A stretch of DNA of 55,429 nucleotides from Peptostreptococcaceae bacterium (GCA_016650175.1 JAENWG010000005.1:1-55429); one strand, 5' to 3'. Shown: positions 1-8,601, counted from the stretch's first letter. The notes: generated by a model not told the origin, from the sequence alone. Translations and numbers: made by a program.

Positions 1-92
1 AATGGAATTAAGAGAGAAAAGCAACGGGGATACAAGTTCAATTTTGCGTAATTTCTTTAATTTACTAAAATGTTCGATATCTAAGCAAAATA

Positions 93-128
93 AAACCAGC
101 AATTTTAGCTTTTGCTAATTGCTGGTTT
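93..128 (-). terminator. Stem-loop terminator, better oriented for the minus strand
   Basis: A 12-bp perfect stem (93-104 with 117-128) carries a smaller TAGC/GCTA stem inside the loop. Read on the minus strand the hairpin is followed by TTTTATTTT, so it fits as terminator of the 53-aa minus-strand gene at 173-334. On the plus strand the tail is only weakly U-rich. Bases 1-92 show no convincing gene. One frame is open from base 1 to a TAA at 49-51 and could be the tail of an upstream gene, but 16 codons are too few to judge. Confidence 0.65.
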
Positions 129-140
129 GTCTTCAGTCTG

Positions 141-166
141 AAATGCACCTATAAGGTGCATTTTTA
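141..166 (+). terminator. Intrinsic terminator
   Basis: A 10-bp perfect stem (141-150 with 154-163) has a 3-nt loop and runs into TTTTTATT on the plus strand. It most likely ends transcription of a plus-strand gene lying left of the window. Confidence 0.75.
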
Positions 167-172
167 TTGTAA

Positions 173-334
173 TTATTTTGATCTTCTGAAACTTTCAATA
201 CTGATAAGTGCGCATATAAGTGCTCCGAATACTCTAGGTGTAGAAAAGCCTAATTGATATATATATACTAATATATATAAGAAAGTCGCAGCAAAGAAAA
301 ATCCCATAACCTTATATCTTTTTTCGTGATACAT
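173..334 (-). CDS. Small two-helix membrane protein, 53 aa
   Basis: This short reading frame starts at ATG 334-332 and stops at 175-173. A full AGGAGG (340-345 on the plus strand) lies 5 nt before the ATG, which makes translation credible despite the size. The protein begins MYHEKRYK, has a hydrophobic helix at about residues 9-29, a short polar turn (STPR), a second hydrophobic stretch at about 35-46, and ends basic (SFRRSK). That is the pattern of a small integral membrane protein with both ends in the cytoplasm. I do not recognise a family. It stands alone, divergent from the oxidoreductase at 470, and the hairpin at 93-128 can terminate it. Confidence 0.6.
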   Translation of the reverse strand: MYHEKRYKVMGFFFAATFLYILVYIYQLGFSTPRVFGALICALISIESFRRSK

Positions 335-402
335 AAAAACCTCCTAATAAATCCTTGTAATTATAACATAAAAACGAATGATTTGGCAACTGCGGAAAAA
401 GG

Positions 403-431
403 TTGTAATATTTGATTTTATATAATATAAT
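403..431 (+). promoter_or_regulatory. Sigma-A promoter for the FAD oxidoreductase
   Basis: TTGTAA (403-408), a 17-nt spacer and TATAAT (426-431) match the vegetative consensus at 11 of 12 positions. The expected start of transcription is near 438, leaving a leader of about 32 nt before ATG 470. Confidence 0.75.
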
Positions 432-469
432 TAACTGTCCTTTTAATAACAAGAAGATAGGTGGGAATT

Positions 470-1855
470 ATGAGAAATTACGATGTATTAATAGTAGGTG
501 CTGGAGCGGGCGGAGTGTTCATGTCTTATGAATTAACTAAGCTTGAGGTCAATGCAAAGATTTTGATACTTGACAAAGGCGCGGAACTGGAAAATAGAAT
601 TTGCCCAATTAAAGCCGGTAAGGTGGAAAAATGTATTAGGTGTAATCCTTGCCATATAATGAATGGTTATGGAGGAGCGGGTACGCTTTCGGATGGTAAA
701 TATAATATAACTAATAAATTTGGTGGTGATTTACATCATTTCATAGGCAAGAAGGAAGCTTTAGACCTAATGGAATATGTAGACATCATTTTATGTGGTA
801 TGGGAGGAGCTGAAGCAAAGCTCTATTCAACCGCAAATTCTGATCTTGCGACTAAGACTCTTCAGAATAACTTACATCTTTTAGATGCTAAAGTTAGACA
901 CTTAGGAACTGATAGAAACGTTAAAATTCTTGCCAGAATGTTTGATTACGCTAAAGATAAAATTGAATTAGAGTTTTATACTACCGTAACTGAAGTAAAA
1001 AAAGATGGCGATTATTTCATAGTAATGACAGATAAAGGTGAAGAAATTCGCTGTAAAAAGGTTGTTATGGCTACAGGTCGTTCAGGCTCGAAGTGGATAT
1101 CTAAAGTATGCGATGAGTTTGGAATTGAACAAAAGAAAAATAGAGTAGATATTGGCGTGAGAGTTGAGTTGCCTGCTGAGATATTTAAGCATATAACTGA
1201 CGCTGTATATGAGAGTAAAATCGTTTATAAGACAGAAAAATATAACGATATGGTAAGAACGTTTTGCATGAATCCTTATGGTGAAGTTGTATCAGAAAAC
1301 ACAAACGGAATAATTACCGTAAATGGACACAGCTATTCTGATCCGTCACTGCATACTGAAAACACAAATTTTGCATTGCTTGTATCTAATAAATTCACTA
1401 AACCATTTAAGGACAGTAACGAATATGGTGAGTCAATAGCGAGATTATCTAACATGCTAGGTGGAGGTGTTATTCTTCAGCGATTCGGAGACTTAGTTAA
1501 AGGAAGAAGAAGTAGTGACAGAAGAATGGAAAAATGCTTTACGCGTCCAACTCTTAAAGCTACTCCTGGTGATTTGAGTTTAGTTATTCCCAAAAGGCAA
1601 CTTGATGATATAATTGAAATGATATATGCACTAGATAAAATAGCTCCTGGAATAGCAAACGAGGATACTCTTCTTTATGGTGTAGAAGTTAAATTTTACA
1701 ATTCAAAAGTTGAAGTTGATGAAAATATGGAAACTAAAGTTAAGGGTCTTTATGCAATAGGAGATGGATCGGGTGTTACTCATTCGTTATCACAGGCTTC
1801 GGCTAGTGGAATTCATTTAGCAAGAGTTTTGGTTAAAGAGTATGGAAATATTTAA
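470..1855 (+). CDS. FAD-dependent dehydrogenase, COG2509 type
   Basis: The protein (461 aa from ATG 470) opens with a Rossmann dinucleotide-binding motif, VLIVGAGAGG, and has a second nucleotide-binding-like segment (VVMATGRSGSKW) and a C-terminal FAD motif (GLYAIGDGSGVTHSL). A cysteine cluster after residue 40 (CPIKAGKVEKCIRCNPC) matches the uncharacterised FAD-dependent dehydrogenases of COG2509. The substrate is unknown. The frame is open from GTG 461, but AGGTGGG at 459-465 is correctly spaced for ATG 470, so I use 470. The gene is monocistronic, with its own promoter at 403-431 and a terminator at 1902-1940. Family call is confident; function is not. Confidence 0.85.
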   Translation: MRNYDVLIVGAGAGGVFMSYELTKLEVNAKILILDKGAELENRICPIKAGKVEKCIRCNPCHIMNGYGGAGTLSDGKYNITNKFGGDLHHFIGKKEALDLMEYVDIILCGMGGAEAKLYSTANSDLATKTLQNNLHLLDAKVRHLGTDRNVKILARMFDYAKDKIELEFYTTVTEVKKDGDYFIVMTDKGEEIRCKKVVMATGRSGSKWISKVCDEFGIEQKKNRVDIGVRVELPAEIFKHITDAVYESKIVYKTEKYNDMVRTFCMNPYGEVVSENTNGIITVNGHSYSDPSLHTENTNFALLVSNKFTKPFKDSNEYGESIARLSNMLGGGVILQRFGDLVKGRRSSDRRMEKCFTRPTLKATPGDLSLVIPKRQLDDIIEMIYALDKIAPGIANEDTLLYGVEVKFYNSKVEVDENMETKVKGLYAIGDGSGVTHSLSQASASGIHLARVLVKEYGNI

Positions 1856-1901
1856 TAATAGAACCTTAGTATTGTTAATAGTAAAAATCAATAATAATAA
1901 T

Positions 1902-1940
1902 AAACGCTGAAGCAAATTTAAATGCTTCGCGTTTTTTTTA
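1902..1940 (+). terminator. Intrinsic terminator after the oxidoreductase
   Basis: The arms AAACGC(T)GAAGCA and TGCTTCGCGTTT pair with a one-base bulge around an A/T loop and lead into a run of eight T. It separates the oxidoreductase from the peptide operon. Confidence 0.85.
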
Positions 1941-1970
1941 GTTAAAGTGAATAAATATTCGGATATTGTA

Positions 1971-1999
1971 TTGACAAAATTCCTTTATAATAATATAAT
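1971..1999 (+). promoter_or_regulatory. Perfect-consensus sigma-A promoter of the peptide operon
   Basis: TTGACA (1971-1976), exactly 17 nt, and TATAAT (1994-1999) match the vegetative consensus at every position. Transcription should start near 2006, 55 nt before ATG 2061. A promoter this strong usually needs repression, and two operator-like elements lie just downstream at 2012-2046. Confidence 0.9.
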
Positions 2000-2011
2000 T
2001 CAGAAAAGAAA

Positions 2012-2046
2012 GTTCACAATATCAACAAGAAGTTCACAATTTGAAC
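2012..2046 (+). promoter_or_regulatory. Two tandem 15-bp operator-like repeats
   Basis: GTTCA-CAATA-TCAAC (2012-2026) and GTTCA-CAATT-TGAAC (2032-2046) are copies of one element spaced 20 bp apart, about two helical turns. The second is a perfect 5-5-5 inverted repeat; the first has one mismatch. They lie in the early transcribed region, where a bound protein would block RNA polymerase. The 15-bp palindrome size is what IclR-family proteins commonly bind, and the last gene of this operon carries an IclR module. The match to that protein is inference. Confidence 0.65.
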
Positions 2047-2060
2047 AAAAGGAGTTGTCT

Positions 2061-3008
2061 ATGTTAAAACCAAAACATTTGAAAAAAGGAGATACCTTTG
2101 GAATTGTCTCTCCTGCGAGTCCCTCAGAAAACAAAAGTGATGTAGTGCGTTGTGTAGAATGGTTAGAAAAAAATGGTTATAAATCAGTAGTTGGAAAAAA
2201 TGTAAATAAGACAAAAGGTTTTACTGCAGCTTCTGAAGAGGATAGAGCCGCTGATATAAATGAAATGTTTTCACGCGATGATGTTGATGTAGTTATTTCT
2301 ACTCAAGGTGGCTATGGTTCTGCACAGTTAATGAAATATATAGACTTTAATATGATAACTAAGAATCCGAAAATATTTGTTGGCTTTAGTGACATAACGT
2401 CTTTACATTTAATGCTAAATAAATTCAGTAATATTGTAACCTTTCATGGTCCGGGCATTGCAAGATTCAATTCTGAAGAATTAACACCTTATACGGAAAC
2501 TCAGTTTTTTAAAGCCATTAGTGATTTAGAAGCATTAGGTAATATACCTTTGGCAGATGAAAAAAAATGGTTGAATTGTATAAATAAAGGAAAAGCAAAA
2601 GGGCAAATTATAGGCGGAAATTTAACTTTACTATGCTCTAGCTTAGGAACACCATATGAATTTGATTGCAAAGATAAGTTGTTGTTTATAGAGGATACAG
2701 AGACAGAGCCTTGGATATTTGATCACATGTTGTCACACCTTAGAAACAGTGGCAAATTAAATGATGCAGCAGGAATAATTTTTGGAGAATGTGAGAATTG
2801 TGTTCCGTTTAAACATAATCCTGGATATTATTGCGATACAAGTTTGGAAGATGTAATAAATTACTATGCAAAGCCATTAGGAATCCCTGTGATGTATGGA
2901 TTACCACTTGGTCATACTAAAGACTTGGCTACAATACCAATCGGAGTAGAAGGATTTATAGATTCAGATGCTAAAAGATTTGAAATACTAGAGAGCGGTG
3001 TAATTTAA
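2061..3008 (+). CDS. LD-carboxypeptidase, peptidase family S66 (LdcA/MccF)
   Basis: This 315-aa enzyme belongs to the S66 serine peptidases, which remove the terminal D-amino acid from murein tetrapeptides (LdcA) or cleave related peptide conjugates (MccF). It starts MLKPKHLKKGDTFGIVSPASP, typical of the family. The catalytic triad is visible: Ser110 in VGFSDIT, Glu243 in IFGEC and His285 in LGHTKD. I use ATG 2061, with AGGAG 7 nt upstream; the longer open frame to 1947 runs across the promoter at 1971-1999 and cannot be translated from it. It is the first gene of the peptide operon, which suggests a role in recycling wall peptides. No secretion signal is seen, so it is cytoplasmic. Confidence 0.9.
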   Translation: MLKPKHLKKGDTFGIVSPASPSENKSDVVRCVEWLEKNGYKSVVGKNVNKTKGFTAASEEDRAADINEMFSRDDVDVVISTQGGYGSAQLMKYIDFNMITKNPKIFVGFSDITSLHLMLNKFSNIVTFHGPGIARFNSEELTPYTETQFFKAISDLEALGNIPLADEKKWLNCINKGKAKGQIIGGNLTLLCSSLGTPYEFDCKDKLLFIEDTETEPWIFDHMLSHLRNSGKLNDAAGIIFGECENCVPFKHNPGYYCDTSLEDVINYYAKPLGIPVMYGLPLGHTKDLATIPIGVEGFIDSDAKRFEILESGVI

Positions 3009-3011
3009 TAT

Positions 3012-3038
3012 TAGTAGTTAATGCAAAATTAACTACTA
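3012..3038 (+). other. Intercistronic hairpin before the binding-protein gene
   Basis: TAGTAGTTAA (3012-3021) pairs perfectly with TTAACTACTA (3029-3038). No U-tract follows, so it is not a normal terminator. The right arm could instead pair with GGTAGTA just downstream (about 3044-3050), giving two exclusive folds. A role in mRNA processing or stability is plausible. Confidence 0.5.
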
Positions 3039-3102
3039 GAGGAGGTAGTACCTAAATCGTTATTATGTAAGTTATTGTGGAAAATAAAGAAAGGAATTCA
3101 AG

Positions 3103-4707
3103 ATGAAAAAGAAACTATTAACAATTGTTTTAAGTATTGGAATGATTTTTTCTATGAGCATTGGTCTTAGCGGTTGCGGAGACTCAAGCGAAGAAACATC
3201 CCAAATGGTAATAGGTACAGGTCAATTTATTGATACGTTAAATCCTGTGACTGCTTGGGCTATGGTTAGCGGAGAGGTGTTTATGTTAATTTATGATCCT
3301 CTTGTTCGTAAGGATGATAATTTAGAATCAATACCTTGTCTTGCCGAAAGTTGGGAAGTAAGCGAAGACAACCTGACATGGACATTTACTTTGGCTGAAG
3401 CCAGTTGGCAAGATGGAGAACCTTTTACATCAGAAGATGTAAAATTTACTTATGAATTATTCTTATCGGATGTTGGTTCAGCTTCGATGTATGGAAGTTA
3501 TCTTACAGGGATAGAAGATATTCAGTGCCCAGACGATAGAACAGTAGTAATTACAACAAGTGAACCAAAGGCAAATATGTTGCAAAATTCTACACCTATT
3601 TTACCTGAACATATTTGGGCAGATTTTGGCGAAGATGAGATTTCAACATTTGCTAATGAAAATCCTATCGGAACAGGACCATACAAATTTGGAGAACTTA
3701 CGGACACCTCTCTGACACTTTTAAAATATGAAGACTACTTTGGTACTCCTGGTAATGTAGAGGCATACTCATTTGTAGAATATAAGAATAGCGACAGTAC
3801 AGCACAAGCTCTTAAAACTGGAGAAATTGATGCTGCTATGAGCTTAAATGTAGCACAGATGGATGATCTTGCAGCAGAAGATGGAATTGATGTTATATCT
3901 GGAGAAGTATTGGGATTCACTCAACTTTGTATTAATGTTAAAGATGATGGAGTAGGTAACCATATTCTTAAAGATGTAGACGTAAGACATGCTATTGACT
4001 ATTGTATCGACAAACAAAACGGCTTAGATATGGCATACTTAGGAGCAGGAACTATAGGTACTACATTGATTAATCCATCAGATAAATATCATTGGGAACC
4101 AACAGAGGATGTATTAAGAAGCTATGACATTGATAAAGCTAATGAAATACTAGATGATGCTGGATATATAGATAATGATGGTGATGGAATAAGAGAAGAT
4201 TCAGATGGTAACCCATTAGAATTCGATTTAATTAGCATTGCAGACAATGCTGAAGAAGTAAAATATGGTCAAATAATTAAAGCCGGTTGTATAGATGCTG
4301 GTATAGAAGTAAATTGTACGACTATGGATAGTGGAGCGCTTTATGATCAAATTATTGCTTATGATTATGATATGTTTATCTGGGGATGGGGATCTGACGT
4401 AGACCCTGGAGTTATATTAAATGTATTGACTACCGATTATGGAAATGAACCTGGATGGTCAAATGCAAGATATGATGAATTGTACTTAAAACAGGCAGTA
4501 ACCTTAGATGAAGACGAAAGAATTGCAATGGTACAGGAAATGCAACAAATCGCATATGAAGAAGCACCATATATAGTATTTGTATATAGTAATACAATTC
4601 AAGCTATTCGCTCTGATAAATGGGAAGGCTATAAAATGATTCCTGAAAATGGTTCATACTTCTTCAATTTATCAATTGAAAATTACATGAATATGAAATC
4701 AAAATAA
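3103..4707 (+). CDS. Oligopeptide-binding lipoprotein (SBP family 5)
   Basis: The 534-aa protein is an extracellular substrate-binding protein of the DppA/OppA family. It has a lipoprotein signal peptide (MKKKLLTIVLS...) ending in the lipobox LSGC, with Cys25 as the lipidated residue. The family segment WTFTLAEASWQDGEPFTSEDVKFTYE is clear, and an acidic Ca-loop-like stretch (DNDGDGIREDSDG) lies in the C-terminal half. It would deliver peptides to the permeases encoded downstream. Hairpins flank the gene on both sides (3012-3038 and 4723-4748), as often seen around the most abundant component of an ABC operon. The exact peptide cannot be read from sequence; wall peptides are a guess from the S66 neighbour. 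Confidence 0.93.
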   Translation: MKKKLLTIVLSIGMIFSMSIGLSGCGDSSEETSQMVIGTGQFIDTLNPVTAWAMVSGEVFMLIYDPLVRKDDNLESIPCLAESWEVSEDNLTWTFTLAEASWQDGEPFTSEDVKFTYELFLSDVGSASMYGSYLTGIEDIQCPDDRTVVITTSEPKANMLQNSTPILPEHIWADFGEDEISTFANENPIGTGPYKFGELTDTSLTLLKYEDYFGTPGNVEAYSFVEYKNSDSTAQALKTGEIDAAMSLNVAQMDDLAAEDGIDVISGEVLGFTQLCINVKDDGVGNHILKDVDVRHAIDYCIDKQNGLDMAYLGAGTIGTTLINPSDKYHWEPTEDVLRSYDIDKANEILDDAGYIDNDGDGIREDSDGNPLEFDLISIADNAEEVKYGQIIKAGCIDAGIEVNCTTMDSGALYDQIIAYDYDMFIWGWGSDVDPGVILNVLTTDYGNEPGWSNARYDELYLKQAVTLDEDERIAMVQEMQQIAYEEAPYIVFVYSNTIQAIRSDKWEGYKMIPENGSYFFNLSIENYMNMKSK

Positions 4708-4722
4708 TCATGGAGGATTGTG

Positions 4723-4748
4723 TAGGGACAAGGGAAACCTTGTTCCTA
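4723..4748 (+). other. Intercistronic hairpin with GAAA tetraloop
   Basis: An 11-bp stem with one G-U pair closes on a GAAA loop (4734-4737). Only a short T stretch follows, so it probably acts as a partial terminator or 3'-end stabiliser, raising the lipoprotein message relative to the permease genes. Confidence 0.6.
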
Positions 4749-4767
4749 ACTTTTAAGAGAGGGTAAT

Positions 4768-5736
4768 ATGAGAAGGAAATTTATTATCAAAAAAACAATG
4801 TATGCAATTATTACTGTATTTATAGTTTTAATATTCAATTATATTTTGTTTAGAATACTTCCTGGTGATCCACTATCAATGATAATGAGGAACCCTAGAG
4901 CGACACCTGAAATGGTTGATACTGTAAGTGCGCTTTATGGTTTAGACAAACCGTGGTACACACAATTTATCATGTATTTTCAGAATATGTTGCATGGTGA
5001 TTTAGGAATGTCTTTTGTTTACAAATCAAGCGTTACCGGTGTTATAGCTACAAAAATACTTCCTACACTTTGGATGCTCGGGATGGCTGAAATAATAGCA
5101 ATTATAGTTGGAATATTCCTAGGTATAGTAGCTGCTGCAAATCGTGGGACTAAGATTGATGTAGGAACTTTGGGATTTTCTTTAGTTACTTACTCTATGC
5201 CTACATTTTGGCTTGGAATAATTATGGTATCGGTGTTTTGTGTAGGACTGCGTATATTTCCGGTGGGAGGCATGCAAAGTCCCGGAATGTCATTTGCGGG
5301 TGAGGGGGCGCAACTATTAGACATTTTACACCATAGTGTTTTACCAATTATTACAATGAGCATACTTCTTATTGGTGAATATGCATTAACTATGAGAAAC
5401 ACTTTAATGGATGTTTTAGAAGAAGATTACATTCTTACTGCTAAAGCTAAGGGGTTTTCTAGGAAATATATTTTAAGAAAACATGCGGTTCCAAATGCAA
5501 TGCTTCCTATGATTACGATCATAGCAATTAATTTGGGCTTAGTAATTGGCGGTGCAATTCAAATAGAAACGGTATTCTCTTGGCCGGGGTTAGGATCGCT
5601 AATGTATGAATCTCTAAGTGCTCGAGATTATCCTTTATTGCAGGGACTATTTCTTCTAATAACGATAAGTGTTGTATTAGCAAATTATTTAACTGATATA
5701 ACGTATTCGTATATTGATCCAAGAGTTAAGGATTAG
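4768..5736 (+). CDS. Peptide ABC transporter permease, DppB type
   Basis: The 322-aa protein is the first of two membrane subunits of the importer. It has an N-terminal helix (residues ~9-30), the DppB-type opening RILPGDPLSMIMRNP, and five further helices. The EAA coupling loop that contacts the ATPases is visible as YILTAKAKGFSRKYILRKHAVPNA. It ends with the usual YIDPRVKD. It follows the binding-protein gene after the hairpin at 4723-4748, and the DppC gene begins 11 nt after its stop, so the two are translated together. Confidence 0.92.
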   Translation: MRRKFIIKKTMYAIITVFIVLIFNYILFRILPGDPLSMIMRNPRATPEMVDTVSALYGLDKPWYTQFIMYFQNMLHGDLGMSFVYKSSVTGVIATKILPTLWMLGMAEIIAIIVGIFLGIVAAANRGTKIDVGTLGFSLVTYSMPTFWLGIIMVSVFCVGLRIFPVGGMQSPGMSFAGEGAQLLDILHHSVLPIITMSILLIGEYALTMRNTLMDVLEEDYILTAKAKGFSRKYILRKHAVPNAMLPMITIIAINLGLVIGGAIQIETVFSWPGLGSLMYESLSARDYPLLQGLFLLITISVVLANYLTDITYSYIDPRVKD

Positions 5737-5747
5737 GGTGAACAATT

Positions 5748-6626
5748 ATGAATAGTATAAAACATGAAATGAGAAGAAGAAAAATAAAAGAGTTTGGTAG
5801 TAGCGTATATCATAATAAAACTGCGCTGGTTGGAACCATTGTACTGAGTTTTTTTGTGATAGTAGCGATATTTGGACCAATGATTATACCCTTTTCAACT
5901 TTAGACTTTGGAAATCCTGAAGATATGTTACAAGCACCTAATGGGGAACATTGGCTTGGAACAGATGATATGGGAAGAGATATTTTAGCTAATTTGATTT
6001 CGGGAGCACGTGTGTCATTGCTTATAGGTTTTTTAGCTACACTAATATCGATGGGTATAGGAACATTGATAGGAATTAGTTCAGGTTATTTTGGTAAGGC
6101 AATAGATAATATTCTAATGCGTTTAACTGATTTTTTCCTAGTAATACCTTGGTTGCCTTTAATGATGGTACTTGCAGCAATATTAGGAACGAGTATATGG
6201 AACATTATATTTGTTATTGGTATTACAAGTTGGGCAGGGACTGCGAGAGTAGTCAGAGCTCAAACTTTATCTGTAAAAGAAAGACAGTTTGTTGAAAGAA
6301 CTGTTTCATTGGGTTCGGGAAGTTTTCATATTATGTCGAAACATATCCTTCCTAATGTATTTCCATTAATATTTGCTAATACAGTATTGATTGCAGCAGC
6401 AGCAATATTATCTGAAACTACGTTGAGCTTTTTAGGACTTGGTGATCCAACTAGAGCAAGCTGGGGCATGATGCTTCACTATGCTTTTGAAAGTGGAGCA
6501 GCTAGTGCTAATGCCTATTGGTATTATTTACCACCGGGAATTTGTGTAGTGTTAGTGGTATTATCGTTTGCGTTGATGGGATATGCATTTGATGAAATAA
6601 TGAATCCTAAGTTTAAGGAGAGATAG
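5748..6626 (+). CDS. Peptide ABC transporter permease, DppC type
   Basis: The 292-aa protein is the second membrane subunit. A short basic cytoplasmic tail (HEMRRRKIKEFG) precedes the first helix. The family motif HWLGTDDMGRDILANLISGARVSL is intact, as is the EAA-type loop (FVERTVSLGSGSFHIMSKHILPNVFP). It ends with YAFDEIMNPKFKER, as in other DppC proteins. The ATPase gene starts two bases after its stop codon, showing tight operon packing. Confidence 0.92.
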   Translation: MNSIKHEMRRRKIKEFGSSVYHNKTALVGTIVLSFFVIVAIFGPMIIPFSTLDFGNPEDMLQAPNGEHWLGTDDMGRDILANLISGARVSLLIGFLATLISMGIGTLIGISSGYFGKAIDNILMRLTDFFLVIPWLPLMMVLAAILGTSIWNIIFVIGITSWAGTARVVRAQTLSVKERQFVERTVSLGSGSFHIMSKHILPNVFPLIFANTVLIAAAAILSETTLSFLGLGDPTRASWGMMLHYAFESGAASANAYWYYLPPGICVVLVVLSFALMGYAFDEIMNPKFKER

Positions 6627-6627
6627 T

Positions 6628-7599
6628 ATGAAATTATTAGAAGTAAAAAATTTAAAAACATATTTTAATATCTCTTCAGGACAAGTTAAAGCGGTTGATG
6701 ATGTAAGTTTTGATTTGGACTATGGAGAATCTTTAGGACTAGTCGGAGAATCTGGATGCGGAAAAACTACCAGTGCATTATCAATAGTTCAATTACTTCC
6801 TAAAGAAGGAAAGATTTATGGTGGTGAGATTCTTTTAGAAGGTGTTAATCTGGCGGAACTTAATGACGGTGAAATGCAAAAATATAGATGGAATGATATT
6901 TCGCTTGTGTTTCAAGGTGCAATGAATGCATTAAATCCTGTAATGCGTATAGGAGATCAAATAGCTGAAGCTATAGTTTTACATCAGAAAGTTTCGATGA
7001 AAGAAGCATTAATAAAAGCTGGTGATATTTTAGAATTAGTCGAAATGCCAAGAGATAGGTTAATGAATTATCCACATGAATTTAGTGGTGGTATGAAACA
7101 AAGAGTTATGATTGCTATGGCACTTGCTTGCGACCCTAAGATTATTATTGGTGATGAGCCAACAACTGCATTGGATGTTATGGTACAGGCACAGATTTTG
7201 AATTTGATAGAAAAGCTTCGTAAAGAATTTAACATGGGATTTATTCTTATTACACATGATTTATCAATATTAACTGAGACATGCGATAAAATAGCAATAA
7301 TGTATGCTGGCAAAATAGTTGAAATTGCAGAATCTGAAGAATTATTCAAAAAACCTGTTCATCCATACACAAATAAATTAATAGGATGTTTTCCTGATAT
7401 GAACGGTGAACGTAAATTAAAAGAAGGCATCGAGGGAGCACCTCCAAACATGCTTGAGCTACCAAGTGGTTGCCTTTTTGCACCTAGATGTGAATTTGCA
7501 TCTGATATATGTCATCAATCCATGCCTGAAACTGTAGAAGTAGGGCCTAATCATTATGTGGCATGTCATAAATGGGAGGAAATGATTAATGGACAATAA
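6628..7599 (+). CDS. Peptide ABC transporter ATPase, DppD type
   Basis: The 323-aa ATPase powers peptide import. Walker [10 protein letters not shown], the signature FSGGMKQR, Walker [13 protein letters not shown] and the switch histidine in ITHD are all present. The C-terminal oligopeptide extension contains cysteines (CLFAPRCEFASDIC...CH) that bind an iron-sulfur cluster in characterised DppD/OppD relatives. It overlaps the next ATPase gene by 11 nt. Confidence 0.93.
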   Translation: MKLLEVKNLKTYFNISSGQVKAVDDVSFDLDYGESLGLVGESGCGKTTSALSIVQLLPKEGKIYGGEILLEGVNLAELNDGEMQKYRWNDISLVFQGAMNALNPVMRIGDQIAEAIVLHQKVSMKEALIKAGDILELVEMPRDRLMNYPHEFSGGMKQRVMIAMALACDPKIIIGDEPTTALDVMVQAQILNLIEKLRKEFNMGFILITHDLSILTETCDKIAIMYAGKIVEIAESEELFKKPVHPYTNKLIGCFPDMNGERKLKEGIEGAPPNMLELPSGCLFAPRCEFASDICHQSMPETVEVGPNHYVACHKWEEMINGQ

Positions 7600-8578
7600 T
7601 ATTATTGAAGTTAAAAATTTAAAAGTTTATTTTAAATTGAAAAATATTTTTGGTAAAAAGAAGAACTTAGTGGTTAAGGCTGTAGATGGCGTTAGCTTTG
7701 AAATAAAAGAAGGCGAGATTTTATCACTTGTAGGTGAATCGGGAAGTGGAAAGACGACTACCGGTAAGGCGTTATTGCAATTGGTTAATTGTGAATTTGA
7801 TGTATTAAAATTTCAGGGTAAAGAAATGGATTTAACAAAAAAAGGATTGAATAGTTTTAGACAAAAAGCACAAATGATTTATCAAGATCCTTATCAATCA
7901 TTGAATCCTAGGCAACAAATAATAGATATAGTAACTGAACCCCTTGAAGTAAATAAATTAATTTCTAGCGAAGAAGAGAGACTTAAACGTGCTAAAGAAG
8001 CATTAGAGCAAGCAGGTCTTAAACCTGGAGAAGATTATTTCTTTAGATACCCTTATGAACTTTCAGGAGGCCAGAGGCAAAGAGTTGTAATTGCAAGTTC
8101 AATGATTATGAGCCCTAAATTTATAGTTGCTGATGAACCTGTTTCTATGCTAGATGCTTCAATCAGAACGGGAATACTAAAATTAATGATAGAACTCAAG
8201 GAAAAAAACAATTTGGCATATTTATTTATAACGCATGATTTGTCATTGGCATGGCTTATTTCTGATAGAATAGCAATTATGTACCTAGGAAAGATAATGG
8301 AAATCGGTGAGGCTAACATCATAATAAATGAAGGAGTGCACCCATACACAAAAGCATTAATTAGAGTAATGCCTAAAGCAGGAGTTAAAAGAGATGGTTT
8401 AAGAGACGTATTAGAAGGCGAAGTGCCAAATCCTACATCAATCAATTCAGGTTGTAAATTTTGTAATAGGTGTCCATTGGCAACAGAAATCTGTTTTGAA
8501 CAGGAACCAGAGATGAAGAGAATCGGTAAAAATCATTACGCTGCATGCCATAAATTAGAAGAAAATTCAGAAGAATAG
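7589..8578 (+). CDS. Peptide ABC transporter ATPase, DppF type
   Basis: The 329-aa second ATPase pairs with the DppD-type protein. It has Walker A GESGSGKTT, signature LSGGQRQR, Walker B FIVADEPVSMLD and ITHD. A lysine-rich insert (LKNIFGKKKNLVVKA) before the P-loop is usual in DppF/OppF. The C-terminal CKFCNRCPLATEIC segment supplies cysteines for the family's metal site. ATG 7589 lies inside the end of the preceding gene, with GGAGGAAA before it, so the two are translationally coupled. Confidence 0.93.
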   Translation: MDNNIIEVKNLKVYFKLKNIFGKKKNLVVKAVDGVSFEIKEGEILSLVGESGSGKTTTGKALLQLVNCEFDVLKFQGKEMDLTKKGLNSFRQKAQMIYQDPYQSLNPRQQIIDIVTEPLEVNKLISSEEERLKRAKEALEQAGLKPGEDYFFRYPYELSGGQRQRVVIASSMIMSPKFIVADEPVSMLDASIRTGILKLMIELKEKNNLAYLFITHDLSLAWLISDRIAIMYLGKIMEIGEANIIINEGVHPYTKALIRVMPKAGVKRDGLRDVLEGEVPNPTSINSGCKFCNRCPLATEICFEQEPEMKRIGKNHYAACHKLEENSEE

Positions 8579-8601
8579 ATAGTATAAAGAAAGGGAAGAC
8601 C

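Noticed and set aside
2-118. 38-codon frame beginning at base 2
   Set aside because: It runs through the hairpin at 93-128, has no visible ribosome site within the window and resembles nothing.
461-469. GTG start for the FAD oxidoreductase
   Set aside because: AGGTGGG overlaps this codon and is spaced for ATG 470.
1947-2060. N-terminal extension of the LD-carboxypeptidase
   Set aside because: It runs through the promoter at 1971-1999 and the operators; the family begins at MLKPKHLKKGD.
3064-3069. ATG-TAA minimal frame after AGGAGG upstream of the binding-protein gene
   Set aside because: The spacing from AGGAGG is 18 nt, too long; probably chance.
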